NCBI RefSeq assembly: GCF_031082405.1
Contig: NZ_JAVHJU010000051.1
Location: 1 to 64,000 of the forward strand
Source of the DNA: Amycolatopsis sp. A133
GTDB lineage: Bacteria; Actinomycetota; Actinomycetes; Mycobacteriales; Pseudonocardiaceae
Reading direction: 5' to 3'
Length of the DNA stretch: 64,000 nucleotides
The notes beneath the pieces are model-generated. The model worked only from the letters and a program-made list of their open reading frames with translations. It ran no database searches and was not told the origin of the DNA. Made by a program: the position numbers and the translations under genes. This document shows positions 23,580-32,526 of the stretch, one piece after another. Position 1 is the stretch's first letter. Every line of letters begins with the position of its first letter.

Positions 23580-26114
23580 GTGTTGACTGCCGAGGCCCTG
23601 CCCGCCGAGCTACGGCGCGCGGTCGTCCAGATCGCCCGTTCTCCGCGTTTGCTGGTCGCCTGCGATTACGACGGCACGCTGGCACCCATCACGCTCAACC
23701 CGGACGAGGCACGCCCGCTGCCCGAGTCCGTCGGGGCCCTCAGATCGCTCGCCGGTCTGCACGAGACCACCACGGCGGTCATCTCCGGCCGTGCGCTGCG
23801 CGACCTGGCCACGCTGTCGCGGCTGCCGGCCGAGGTGAACCTCGTCGGCAGCCACGGCTCGGAGTTCGACATCGGCTTCATCCACGCCCTCGACGACAAG
23901 GCGCGGGAGCTGCACCGGCGGCTGGAGTCCGAGCTCGAGCAGCTCGTGCTGGACGTCCCGGGCGTGTCGCTCGAGGTCAAGCCGGCGAGCATCGCGGTGC
24001 ACGTGCGCCGCGCCGAGCACGAGGCGGGCCGCCGCGTGCTCGCGGCCGTCCACTCCGGACCCTCCACGTGGGAAGGGGTGTCGACCACCGACGGCAAGGA
24101 GGTGGTCGAGCTGGCGGTCGTCCAGACGGACAAGGGCCGCGCGCTGGACATCCTCCGCCACCAGGTCGGCGCCACGGCGGCGATCTTCCTCGGCGACGAC
24201 GTCACCGACGAGAAGGCCTTCGCCCGGCTCTCCGGCCCTGACCTGGGCATCAAGGTCGGTGACGGCGAGACCCTCGCCTCGTTCCGCGTGCCCGACACCG
24301 TGGACGTCGCGCTGGTCCTCGGCTTCCTGCTCGAGGAGCGCCGCAACTGGCTCTACGGCGAGTCGGCCCCGCCGATCGAGCGGCTGTCGATGCTGGCCAA
24401 CGAGCGGTCGGTCGCGCTGCTGACCCCGGACGCCAAGCTGACCTGGCTGTGCCACCCCGGCCCGGACGCGCCCGCCGTGTTCGCCGACCTGCTCGGTGGC
24501 GAGGGCGCGGGCCACTTCTCCATCAAGCCGCACCGCAACGGCCTCCCGCTCGGCCAGCGCTACCTGCCGAACACGATGACGGTCGAGACGCGCTGGTCGC
24601 GCCTGCTCGTCACCGACTACCTCGAGCCGGAGAGCGCGCCGCACCGGACGGACCTCGTGCGCGTGATCTCGGGTGAGGCGGCGGCGAGCGTCAAGTTCGC
24701 GCCGCGGCCCGAGTTCGGCGGTGTACCGGTGAAGCTGGAGATCGTCGAAGGCGGCGTCCGGGTGCTCGGCACGTCGGAGCCGTTCGTGCTGTACTCGCCC
24801 GGCGTCGAGTGGACCATCACCTCGGACGGCCTGCACGACACGGCGGCCGCGCTCGTGCAGCCGACGCCGACCCGGCCGGTCGTCCTGGAGCTGCGCTGCG
24901 GCACCACGGACCTCGGCGAGCACGAATTGTCCGAAGTGGAACGCCGGGACCGCGCGGGCCGCTACTGGAGCGAGTGGACGTCGAAGCTGCAGCTCCCGAC
25001 GGTGCAGACCGATCTGGTGCTGCGCTCGGCGCTGACGCTGCGCGGGCTGGTGAACACCGACACCGGTGGGGTGCTCGCCGCGGCGACGTCGTCGCTGCCG
25101 GAGGAGATCGGCGGGGTCCGCAACTGGGACTACCGCTACTGCTGGATCCGCGACGCGGCGATGACCGTGCGGGAGCTCGTGCACCTGGGTTCGATCGAGG
25201 AGGCCGAGGGCTACCTGCGGTGGCTGCACGGCGTGCTCGCCACGCTGGCCGGCCCGGAGCGGCTGCACCCGCTGTACACCCTTGCCGGCAGCGTCATCGG
25301 CGCCGAAGCGGTGATCGAGTCGCTGCCCGGTTATGCCGGTTCCCGGCCGGTCCGCGTCGGCAACCTGGCGAACCACCAGGTTCAGCTGGACGTCTTCGGC
25401 CCGGTCGTCGAGCTCGTGCAGACCCTGGCCACGGCGCGCGGCGAGCTGCGCGACGAGGACTGGCAGATGGTCCGCGCGATGGCGGAAGCCGTGACCCGGC
25501 GCTGGAACGAGCCGGACCACGGGATCTGGGAGGAGCGGCACGTGCCGCGCCACCGGGTCTACTCGCGGGTCATGTGCTGGGTGACCATCGACCGCGCGAT
25601 CAAGCTGGGCGAGCAGTACGGCCGCGAGATCCCGGGCAACTGGCCGGGCCTGCGCGAGGACATCAAGTCCGACGTCCTCACGCACGGCTGGAACGACGAG
25701 GTCCAGGCCTTCACCACGGCCTACGACGGCACGGACCTGGACGCGGCGTCGCTGTTCGTCGGGCTCACCGGGCTGATCGACCCGGCCGACGAGCGCTTCC
25801 AGCACACGGTGACCGCGATCGAGGCGGAGCTGCGCAGTGGGTCCACTGTGTACCGCTACCGCCGCGACGACGGCCTGCCGGGCGGCGAGGGCGGCTTCCA
25901 CATCTGCGCGGCGTGGCTGATCGAGGCGTACCTGCTCACCGGGCGGCGCACCGAGGCGCAGGAGCTGTTCGACCAGATCGTCGCGGCGGCCGGCCCGACG
26001 GGTCTGCTGCCGGAGCAGTACGACCCGATCGCGGAACGGTCGCTGGGCAACCACCCGCAGGCGTATTCCCACATCGGGCTCATCCGGTGCGCCAACTTGC
26101 TGGCGGCGAGTTAG
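23580..26114 (+). CDS. otsB: Trehalose-phosphatase fused to glycoside hydrolase family 15
   Basis: An 844-aa fusion. Residues about 1-250 are a HAD trehalose-6-phosphatase (nucleophile loop DYDGTLAP, cap domain, FLGDDVTDEKAF). Residues about 265-840 are a GH15 glucoamylase/trehalase-like enzyme with the beta-sandwich N-domain and catalytic barrel (NWDYRYCWIRDAAMTV, PGNWPGLREDIKSDVLTHGWN, GGEGGFHICAAWLIEAYLL). Actinobacterial GH15 members include trehalases, so one chain might both finish trehalose synthesis and hydrolyse it or a related glucan. Start GTG 23580 or TTG 23583, next to GAGGAGGAG. It follows otsA. Confidence 0.9.
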   Translation: MLTAEALPAELRRAVVQIARSPRLLVACDYDGTLAPITLNPDEARPLPESVGALRSLAGLHETTTAVISGRALRDLATLSRLPAEVNLVGSHGSEFDIGFIHALDDKARELHRRLESELEQLVLDVPGVSLEVKPASIAVHVRRAEHEAGRRVLAAVHSGPSTWEGVSTTDGKEVVELAVVQTDKGRALDILRHQVGATAAIFLGDDVTDEKAFARLSGPDLGIKVGDGETLASFRVPDTVDVALVLGFLLEERRNWLYGESAPPIERLSMLANERSVALLTPDAKLTWLCHPGPDAPAVFADLLGGEGAGHFSIKPHRNGLPLGQRYLPNTMTVETRWSRLLVTDYLEPESAPHRTDLVRVISGEAAASVKFAPRPEFGGVPVKLEIVEGGVRVLGTSEPFVLYSPGVEWTITSDGLHDTAAALVQPTPTRPVVLELRCGTTDLGEHELSEVERRDRAGRYWSEWTSKLQLPTVQTDLVLRSALTLRGLVNTDTGGVLAAATSSLPEEIGGVRNWDYRYCWIRDAAMTVRELVHLGSIEEAEGYLRWLHGVLATLAGPERLHPLYTLAGSVIGAEAVIESLPGYAGSRPVRVGNLANHQVQLDVFGPVVELVQTLATARGELRDEDWQMVRAMAEAVTRRWNEPDHGIWEERHVPRHRVYSRVMCWVTIDRAIKLGEQYGREIPGNWPGLREDIKSDVLTHGWNDEVQAFTTAYDGTDLDAASLFVGLTGLIDPADERFQHTVTAIEAELRSGSTVYRYRRDDGLPGGEGGFHICAAWLIEAYLLTGRRTEAQELFDQIVAAAGPTGLLPEQYDPIAERSLGNHPQAYSHIGLIRCANLLAAS

Positions 26115-26134
26115 CCCTTTCGGTCCGAAAGCCC

Positions 26135-26181
26135 CCGAAGGCCACCATGACGGCACCCAGTGCCCTTATGGTGGCCTTCGG
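26135..26181. terminator. 14-bp perfect hairpin with inner hairpin after the otsB fusion gene
   Basis: CCGAAGGCCACCAT pairs exactly with ATGGTGGCCTTCGG. The loop itself contains GGCAC-CCA-GTGCC. It lies 20 bp after the stop and separates the trehalose genes from the next gene. Confidence 0.8.
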
Positions 26182-26202
26182 AGCATTCCGGAGGTGAGCA
26201 GG

Positions 26203-26730
26203 GTGCAGGGGACGTTCGGACAGGTCGAGTTCGTGCCGCTGCCGCCCCGGTTCGCCGAGCGGGTGCGCTGGGGCTCGGTGGTCGTCGGCTGCTCGATGAT
26301 CGCCGGGATGGTGCTGCTGTTCGGGCTGACGACGTACCTGCAGGGAGTCGTCCACGGGCACGCCTTCCCCGACACGCTCCTGGGCAAGGCCGCCGCCGTG
26401 CTGCCGCCGCTGGGCGTGCTGGCGATGGCCGTGCTGGTCCTGACGTGCCGCCGGTGCCTGCGCGGCGACTACCTCGTGGTGGCCAGTGCCGCGGCGACCC
26501 GCAACGCACTGCTGTTCACCTACGTGCTGACCCTGGTGCTGGTCCTCGGGTCGTGCGCGGTGCCGATCGTGTTCCGCGTGTGGCACGACACCCCGGACCT
26601 GCAGGCACCCGACCTGCTCACGACGTTCTCCACGCTCGCCTTCGCCACCATGGGGTTCCTGGCGGGGCTGGTGTACGTGCGGCCGTCGGTGCAGACGCTG
26701 CGGAAGTTCAGCGACCACCCGATCTGGTAA
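26203..26730 (+). CDS. Four-TM integral membrane protein of unknown function
   Basis: A 175-aa protein with four hydrophobic segments (around residues 25-50, 65-85, 103-125 and 142-160) and short soluble ends. No family recognised. GTG 26203 is preferred because GGAGGTGA (26190-26197), an ideal anti-SD match, lies just upstream. GTG 26194 would place the start inside that site. It stands between the trehalose terminator and the ArsR-type gene. Confidence 0.65.
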   Translation: MQGTFGQVEFVPLPPRFAERVRWGSVVVGCSMIAGMVLLFGLTTYLQGVVHGHAFPDTLLGKAAAVLPPLGVLAMAVLVLTCRRCLRGDYLVVASAAATRNALLFTYVLTLVLVLGSCAVPIVFRVWHDTPDLQAPDLLTTFSTLAFATMGFLAGLVYVRPSVQTLRKFSDHPIW

Positions 26731-26784
26731 GCCCCAGTCCAAAGTAGACACGCGGTGCCCGGCCGGCGTCCGTCTGCGCCGAGT

Positions 26785-26816
26785 TGCAGAGATTTCTTTG
26801 CACAACTTTCTCTGCA
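26785..26816. promoter_or_regulatory. Operator-like repeats TGCAGAGA...TCTCTGCA upstream of ArsR-type gene
   Basis: TGCAGAGA (26785-26792) is exactly complementary to TCTCTGCA (26809-26816). A third half-site, TCTTTGCA, sits between them and makes a second overlapping palindrome with the first. The block ends 16 bp before the regulator ATG, so bound protein would cover the promoter. Confidence 0.6.
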
Positions 26817-26832
26817 CGGCTACAGTGAGGTC

Positions 26833-27411
26833 ATGACCAGCGCTCCACCACCGGAAGAGCTCGATCCGGACGCCCTCAAGGCCGTCACGCACCCGCTGCG
26901 CCGCCGGATTCTCGGCGTGTTGTCGGCCGGGCCGGCGACGGCCACGAAGCTCGCCAAGGCACTGGGCGAGAACACCGGCGCGACCAGCTACCACCTGCGG
27001 GAGCTGGCCCGGTTCGGGTTCGTCGAGGACGCCCCGGAGCTCGCGCGGGGCAAGGAACGGTGGTGGCGAACGCGGCCGCGGGACATCCGCTGGCCGCGCC
27101 GCAGCGAGCAGAGCGCCGAATCCCGGGTGCTCTTCGACGACATGCAGCGGCAGGGGTTCGAGGACGACCTCGAAAAGCTCAACCGGTTCGCGGAAAAGCG
27201 CGAGGAGCTGCCCGGCGGCTGGCCGGACGCACTGCTCTTCGCGCGCGGCGCCACGTGGCTCACCGAAGAGGAGCTGCAGCAGCTCTGGCAGGACTACATG
27301 GAGCTGTTCCGCCGGTACTGGCGACCCGAAGGCAACCCGCCGGCCGACCGGTCACCGGAAGCGCGGCGCGTGCTCGTGCGCTGGCTCGCGTTCCCGGATC
27401 CAGGGGAATGA
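26833..27411 (+). CDS. ArsR-like winged-helix transcriptional regulator
   Basis: A 192-aa protein. Residues about 10-90 are a winged helix (ALKAVTHPLRRRILGVLSAGPATATKLAKALGENTGATSYHLRELARFGFVEDA, with a GKERWWR wing). The C-terminal part is helical with no metal-binding cysteines. It is followed 21 bp later by the membrane-anchored hydrolase gene, its likely target, and preceded by the triple TGCA repeat at 26785-26816. Confidence 0.82.
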   Translation: MTSAPPPEELDPDALKAVTHPLRRRILGVLSAGPATATKLAKALGENTGATSYHLRELARFGFVEDAPELARGKERWWRTRPRDIRWPRRSEQSAESRVLFDDMQRQGFEDDLEKLNRFAEKREELPGGWPDALLFARGATWLTEEELQQLWQDYMELFRRYWRPEGNPPADRSPEARRVLVRWLAFPDPGE

Positions 27412-27432
27412 CATGACACCAGGGGGTTTTCC

Positions 27433-28734
27433 ATGCGAAGAGGGGTTCTACTGGCCGGGGTGATCCTGGCGGTCACGGCGTTGGCGCCACCGGCGTCGGC
27501 GGCTTCCGTGACCAGCAACGACGTGACGTTCCGCAACGGCGGGGTGACCTTGCACGGCACCGTCGTCGCGCCGCCCGGCGGGACGAAGCTGCCGGGGCTG
27601 GTGATGGTCCACGGCTCGGGGGAGCACAGCCGGGACGACTACCGGTTCGAAGCGGAAGCCTTTGCCCGGCAGGGCATCGCGACACTCGTCTACGACAAGC
27701 GCACCGACGGCTATTCGCAGTTCGAACGCTCGTACTCGACGCTCGCGGACGACGCACTGGCCGCCGTCGAGGCGCTGCGGAAGCAACCGGGGGTCGATCC
27801 CGCCCGGGTCGGCGTCTGGGGGTTGAGCGAAGGCGGCTGGGTGGCGCCGCTGGCGGCTTCGCGCTCTTCCGACGTCGCTTTTGTCGTGACGCTGGGCGCG
27901 AACGGCGTCGAGCCGTCGCGGCAGCAGGCGTGGGCGATCGAGAACCAGCTGCGACGGCTGGGCATGGCCGGTTCGATCGTGCGGATGGCGTCGTCGACGA
28001 TGATGCGCCAGCTCGTCGGCGGCGGGGTGTTCCCGGAGGCGCACTACGACCCGGTGCCGGTGCTGACGAGCCTGCGGCAGCCCGTGCTCGGGCTGTGGGG
28101 CGCGAAGGACGTCCTGACGCCGCCGGGCGAAGCGGTCCGGATCTTCCGGGAATCGGTGGCCCACCACACGTTGCGGGTCTTCCCGGACGCGCAGCACCAG
28201 CTGCGCCGGACCACCGACGGCTTCGACAAGCTGCCCGGGTACGCGCCCGGCTACCTCGAGCTGGTGGGCAGTTGGGTGAACCACCCGCCCGCCGCCTCGA
28301 CGGCCGACGCACCGCCGGCGCAGGACCGGCCGAGCACCGCCGTGACGCCGCTCGCCTGGTACGAGCCGACGTGGCTGCAGCTCGCCGTGCCGGCGCTGCT
28401 GCTGGTGGCGTTCGCCTGGTACCCGCTTCTCCGGCGCGGTCCCGGGGCACGGCCGGCCCGCTGGCTGTCGGCGACCGGGCTGCTCACCGTGCTCGGTTTC
28501 CTGGTCGTCGACGTGCTGATCCAGCTGACCATGGGCAGGGGACTGGGCCCGGTCGTCGCCGGCCGGCCGCTGCCGTGGCTGGTGTTGCAGCTGCTTTCGC
28601 TGGGCGCGGTGGCCGCCACCATCGGCACGGCGGTGGCGTGGTGGCGGACCCGCGGCCACCGGCTCGGCGTTGTGCTCGCCGGCGGCGTGGTGTTCGTCCC
28701 GTGGGCGGTCTACTGGGGCCTGCTGGGCGTCTAG
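27433..28734 (+). CDS. Exported alpha/beta hydrolase with C-terminal membrane domain
   Basis: A 433-aa protein. A signal peptide (MRRGVLLAGVILAVTALAPPASA) leads into an extracellular alpha/beta hydrolase (MVHGSGEHSRDDYRFEAEAF, nucleophile GLSEGG near Ser137, LWGAKDVLTPP and DAQHQL for the acid and His). After a Pro/Ala linker, four C-terminal membrane helices (about 315-430) anchor it, so the catalytic domain faces outside. The substrate is unknown; acyl or peptide esters at the envelope are possible. It is co-transcribed with the ArsR-type gene. Its stop overlaps the convergent neighbour in the shared CTAG at 28731-28734. Confidence 0.78.
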   Translation: MRRGVLLAGVILAVTALAPPASAASVTSNDVTFRNGGVTLHGTVVAPPGGTKLPGLVMVHGSGEHSRDDYRFEAEAFARQGIATLVYDKRTDGYSQFERSYSTLADDALAAVEALRKQPGVDPARVGVWGLSEGGWVAPLAASRSSDVAFVVTLGANGVEPSRQQAWAIENQLRRLGMAGSIVRMASSTMMRQLVGGGVFPEAHYDPVPVLTSLRQPVLGLWGAKDVLTPPGEAVRIFRESVAHHTLRVFPDAQHQLRRTTDGFDKLPGYAPGYLELVGSWVNHPPAASTADAPPAQDRPSTAVTPLAWYEPTWLQLAVPALLLVAFAWYPLLRRGPGARPARWLSATGLLTVLGFLVVDVLIQLTMGRGLGPVVAGRPLPWLVLQLLSLGAVAATIGTAVAWWRTRGHRLGVVLAGGVVFVPWAVYWGLLGV

Positions 28735-29324
28735 GCGGCGTAGCCCTTGGGCGGGATCAGCGTCGCGAGCTGGTTGAACGTCAGCCAGTAGAGCTGGTTC
28801 CCGCCGAAGTTCGCCGGGTCGGCGATCTTGACGGTCATGTCGGAGCTGTCGTACCCGATGACGGTGAAGTAGTGGTAGATCGTGTAGTTCGGGTAGCCCG
28901 GCGGGTGGTTGTTCGCGGGCGCGACGATGTTGGCGACGATCGGGTAGCCGTTGTTGATGTCGAGGACGATGTCGCGCCAGAGCAGATCACGCTGGGCCTG
29001 CGTGGGCGGGTCGTTCGGCATCTCCTTGGTCTCGTACCAGGAGGTGCCGAGGTCCCGGTTCAGCACGCCGGTGACCTGGCCGATCCAGTCGGTGCCGTTG
29101 GTGGTGGTGCCGAGCTGGGCCGCGAGGGTGGCCTGGCTGGGCAGGTTGCCGGTGCGCGCGGACATGGCGATCCGCGTGGCGGCCGGGCCGCACCAGTACC
29201 CGGTCTGCTGAACCTGGTATTGGACGTTGAGCACGGCTTCGGTGGTGGCTTGCGCCACGGCGGGCAGGGCGACGAGCCCCATGGCGGCCACGAGCGTGAC
29301 GAAGCCCAGGCGGAATCTGCGCAT
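28731..29324 (-). CDS. Secreted C39-like papain-fold peptidase
   Basis: A 197-aa precursor with a Sec signal (MRRFRLGFVTLVAAMGLVALPAVAQA). The mature domain begins with LNVQYQVQQTGYWCGPAATRIAMSA, where Cys follows the Q-x(5)-WCGPA pattern of C39-like cysteine peptidases. His in YHYFTVIGYD and Asp in KIADPANF complete a triad. No transporter is fused, so this is a free extracellular enzyme. The ATG at 29324 has GGAAGGA upstream. It diverges from the sigma-factor gene and converges on the hydrolase gene. Confidence 0.8.
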   Translation of the reverse strand: MRRFRLGFVTLVAAMGLVALPAVAQATTEAVLNVQYQVQQTGYWCGPAATRIAMSARTGNLPSQATLAAQLGTTTNGTDWIGQVTGVLNRDLGTSWYETKEMPNDPPTQAQRDLLWRDIVLDINNGYPIVANIVAPANNHPPGYPNYTIYHYFTVIGYDSSDMTVKIADPANFGGNQLYWLTFNQLATLIPPKGYAA

Positions 29325-29481
29325 GATGATCCTTCCCCAGTTTCGGCGCTGGTTGGCCAGCACCTCACCCGGGGATGATCTCGGCAAACTTCGCCGCTTG
29401 TCCCTCACCCGCACCCGGACGGATCACGACGAAGGTAGGTTCGCCCGTGAACGCTCGCGAAGGCTGCGGGCAACTGGGGGC

Positions 29482-30075
29482 ATGCAGGTGATCCACGAGG
29501 GTGCGGAGCTCGGCGGGCCCGACCGTCCGGACCTGGGCGGACCCGAGCCCGGGCCGGCGTTCGGGCGGCTCTTCGACGCCCACGCCGCGCAGCTGCGCCG
29601 GTACCTGGCCCGGCGGGTCGGCGCCCAACCGGCGGACGACCTCGTCGCCGAGACGTTCCTGGTGGCGTTGCGCCGGCGCGAGAGCTACCGGCCGGAGCTG
29701 GGCACCGCCCGCTCGTGGCTCTACGGCATCGCCACGAACCTGCTGCGCCACCACGTGCGGTCCGAACTGCGCGGGCTGCAGGCCACCGCCCGGCTCGCGC
29801 GGACCGGCGAAGCCAGCCACGCGGGTCACGACGGCCGCGTCGCCGAGCAGGTCGACGCCCAGGCGCGCGCGGCTCAGCTGGCCGGCGCGCTGGCCCGGCT
29901 CAGCCCCGCCGACCGCGACACGCTGCTGCTCGTGTCGTGGGCCGGGCTGGAGCCGGCCGAGGTCGCCGAAGCACTCGGGATCCCGCCGGGTACCGTCCGG
30001 TCCCGGCTGCACCGGATCAGACGCTGGCTCAGGACGAACGCCCCGGCCCAAGAGGAGGTGCAGGATCTTGCCTGA
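29482..30075 (+). CDS. ECF-type RNA polymerase sigma factor
   Basis: A 197-aa sigma-70 family protein. Region 2 (about 28-95) includes FDAHAAQLRRYLARRVG, DDLVAETFLVALRR and ARSWLYGIATNLLRHHVR. Region 4 (about 130-190) includes LSPADRDTLLLVSWAGLEPAEVAEALGIPPGTVRSRLHRIRRWL. The ATG at 29482 has GGGGG upstream. Its end overlaps the start of the next gene (TTG 30068), so the partner is translationally coupled and is the probable anti-sigma or signalling protein. Confidence 0.9.
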   Translation: MQVIHEGAELGGPDRPDLGGPEPGPAFGRLFDAHAAQLRRYLARRVGAQPADDLVAETFLVALRRRESYRPELGTARSWLYGIATNLLRHHVRSELRGLQATARLARTGEASHAGHDGRVAEQVDAQARAAQLAGALARLSPADRDTLLLVSWAGLEPAEVAEALGIPPGTVRSRLHRIRRWLRTNAPAQEEVQDLA

Positions 30076-31129
30076 AGACAACGTCCGGAAGATCTGGTCC
30101 GAAGCCGAACTCGACGCGGCCCTCGGCGACCTGCACAGCGACGTCGGCGACGACGACGGGCTCGCCTTCGCCCGCGCGTCGCTGCTCGCGGCGGCCGGCG
30201 TCGAGGAAGCCCCACCCGCCGGGCCGCGCCGGTCCGGGGCGTGGCGCTGGCTCGCCGTCGCCGCGGCCGTCGTCACGCTGGTCGGCGGCCTCGGCGTCGC
30301 CGCTGCCCGGTGGACGCCGGACGCGCCGGAGACGTCCCGGCCCGCCGCGCTCCCCGACCTCGACCGCCCGCTCGTGCCCGGCGAGTTCCGCTACACGGAG
30401 ATGCGGGACTGGACCCTCTACGCCCGCAACGGGTTCCCGGCCAAGGCCCAGCGGCGGATCGAACTCTGGATCCCGGCCGATCCGGCCGGCGTTTGGCACC
30501 GGCGCACGACGCTGACGGACGCGGAGCACCGGGCGGACGGCAAGACCGCCGAACCACCCCCCGGCCCCGTCGACGAGTACGGGCCGGGCGGGGTGTTCGC
30601 CGCTCAGCACTACCTGAACTGGCTGACCCCCGACGCGGCGTTCATCGCCTCGCTGCCCCCCGACCGGCAAAAACTGGCCCAGCGGCTGGCCTCCGACACA
30701 CTCGACGTCGACGACCCCCGCAAAGGCCGGATGCACTCCGCCACGGACGCGCTCGGCATGGTCCGGAGCGTGCTGGAAACCGGCCTGCTCCGGCCGGACG
30801 TCCGGTTCGCGCTGCGCGACGCGCTCGCGAGCTTCCCGGGCATCGGCGTCATGCCCGGCCGGACGACCTCGGACGGCAGGACGGCCACCGTCTACGTGGA
30901 CCTCAAACTGGGCGGGCGGCTGTTCCTCGACCCGGCGACGGCGCACCTGCTGGCCGCGGACCGCGCGCCGACCCCGGCGATGCTCTCCGACAAGGAGACA
31001 CCGCTGAACCCACCGCAGAGCGGCGTGAGCGTGCCGAACACCACGACCACGCAGCGGCCCCTTTCCCCGCAGCGGCCCGAGGGCCCGGACACGGAGTACT
31101 CCTACGCCATCACGCGGACCTCGGGGTGA
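30068..31129 (+). CDS. CU044_5270-family membrane protein, candidate partner of the ECF sigma factor
   Basis: A 353-aa protein with an acidic cytosolic N-terminus of about 58 residues, one membrane helix (residues 61-80) and an extracellular domain (FRYTEMRDWTLYARNG and following) typical of CU044_5270 family proteins. These sit next to ECF sigma genes in actinomycetes. The cytosolic part may bind sigma, but it lacks a zinc-type anti-sigma HxxxCxxC motif. TTG 30068 has GAGGAGG 9 nt upstream and overlaps the sigma stop. It converges directly on radA, with stops abutting at 31129/31130. Confidence 0.75.
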   Translation: MPEDNVRKIWSEAELDAALGDLHSDVGDDDGLAFARASLLAAAGVEEAPPAGPRRSGAWRWLAVAAAVVTLVGGLGVAAARWTPDAPETSRPAALPDLDRPLVPGEFRYTEMRDWTLYARNGFPAKAQRRIELWIPADPAGVWHRRTTLTDAEHRADGKTAEPPPGPVDEYGPGGVFAAQHYLNWLTPDAAFIASLPPDRQKLAQRLASDTLDVDDPRKGRMHSATDALGMVRSVLETGLLRPDVRFALRDALASFPGIGVMPGRTTSDGRTATVYVDLKLGGRLFLDPATAHLLAADRAPTPAMLSDKETPLNPPQSGVSVPNTTTTQRPLSPQRPEGPDTEYSYAITRTSG

Positions 31130-32488
31130 TCAGCGCGCGTGGCCGGCGGCGTTCAGCGCGTCCGCGACGTTCGCCACCTCCAGCACCCGGATCCCGGCGG
31201 GCGGCTTGCCCGAGTCCGGCGGCACCAGCGCGTGCGTGAACCCGAGCCGGGCCGCCTCCGCCAGGCGGCGGCCCACGCTCGGCACGCGCCGGATCTCCCC
31301 CGCCAGCCCGACCTCGCCCACCGAGACCAGCCGTGGCGAGAGGGCGACGTCTTCGAAGCTCGACGTCAGCGCCAGCACCAGCGCCAGGTCGATGCCCGGC
31401 TCGGTGATCTTCATGCCGCCGACCGTGGCCGCGTAGACGTCCTTGTCGCCGAGCTTCAGCCCGCCGCGCTTCTCCAGCACGGCCAGCACCATCGCCACCC
31501 GCGCGGAGTCGAGGCCGCTGACCGCGCGCCGCGGCTGGGGCGCCGACGTCGCCGACACCAGCGCCTGCACCTCGCCCAAGAGCGGCCGCTTGCCCTCCAT
31601 CGAGACCGTGATCGCCGTGCCGGACACCGGCTCGGCCGTGCGGCTCATGAACAGCCCCGACGGGTCCGGCACCCCGACGATGCCTTCTTCCTGCAGCTCG
31701 AAGCAGCCGATCTCGTCGGATGCGCCGAACCGGTTCTTGATGCCGCGGAGCATCCGCAGCGTCGAATGCTTGTCGCCCTCGAACTGCAGCACCACGTCCA
31801 CGAGGTGCTCCAGCACGCGCGGGCCGGCCACCGAGCCGTCCTTCGTGACGTGCCCCACCAGCACCACCGGCAGCCCGCGCTCCTTGGCCAGCGCGACCAG
31901 CCCGGACGTCACCGCGCGGACCTGCGTCACGCCGCCGGGCGAGCCGTCGACCTGCGGGGACGCCATGGTCTGCACCGAGTCGACGATCAGCATCCCCGGC
32001 TTGACGTCGTCGACGTGCCCGAGGATGGCCGACAGGTCGCTCTCGGCGGCCAGGTACATCCGGTCGTGGACGTTGCCCGTTCGCTCGGCGCGCAACCGGA
32101 CCTGGCCCGCGGACTCCTCGCCCGTGACGTACAGGGAGCGGTCGACCGTCTTGGCCCACTGGTAGGCGACCTCGAGCAGCAGGGTCGACTTGCCGACCCC
32201 CGGCTCACCCGCGAGCAGCACCACCGCGCCCGGCACCAGGCCACCGCCGAGCACCCGGTCGAGCTCGGACACGCCGGTGTGCCGGGCACGCGCCGCTTCG
32301 ACGTCGACTTCGCCGATCGGCCGCGCGGGCGCACTCGGCGCCCCGGCCGCGACGCGCTGGATGGCCGGCTTGGCCGGCGCCCCGCGCTCCTCGAGCGAGC
32401 CCCATTCCTGGCACTCCGGACACCGGCCCAGCCACTTGGCCGCTTCGTAGCCGCAGCCGGAGCAGCGGTAGGTGGTCCCCTTCTTCAC
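31130..32488 (-). CDS. radA: DNA repair protein RadA (Sms)
   Basis: A 452-aa branch-migration helicase aiding homologous recombination. The order is N-terminal C4 zinc finger (Cys9, 12, 23, 26), RecA-like ATPase with GEPGVGKST, the RadA-specific KNRFG motif, and a C-terminal Lon-like domain (GLAGEIRRVPSVGRRL). Start GTG 32488 is preceded by TAGCCT exactly 6 nt away, so the mRNA is probably leaderless. In mycobacteria disA follows radA; here the sequence beyond the stop is the convergent sigma-factor pair. Confidence 0.95.
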   Translation of the reverse strand: MKKGTTYRCSGCGYEAAKWLGRCPECQEWGSLEERGAPAKPAIQRVAAGAPSAPARPIGEVDVEAARARHTGVSELDRVLGGGLVPGAVVLLAGEPGVGKSTLLLEVAYQWAKTVDRSLYVTGEESAGQVRLRAERTGNVHDRMYLAAESDLSAILGHVDDVKPGMLIVDSVQTMASPQVDGSPGGVTQVRAVTSGLVALAKERGLPVVLVGHVTKDGSVAGPRVLEHLVDVVLQFEGDKHSTLRMLRGIKNRFGASDEIGCFELQEEGIVGVPDPSGLFMSRTAEPVSGTAITVSMEGKRPLLGEVQALVSATSAPQPRRAVSGLDSARVAMVLAVLEKRGGLKLGDKDVYAATVGGMKITEPGIDLALVLALTSSFEDVALSPRLVSVGEVGLAGEIRRVPSVGRRLAEAARLGFTHALVPPDSGKPPAGIRVLEVANVADALNAAGHAR

Positions 32489-32494
32489 CCCGCG

Positions 32495-32500
32495 AGGCTA
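32495..32500 (-). promoter_or_regulatory. Leaderless-type -10 hexamer for radA (TAGCCT)
   Basis: TAGCCT on the minus strand is separated by exactly 6 nt from the GTG start codon, with no ribosome site between. Confidence 0.5.
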
Positions 32501-32526
32501 TCGGCGACCACCGACAAAACCGGGAC

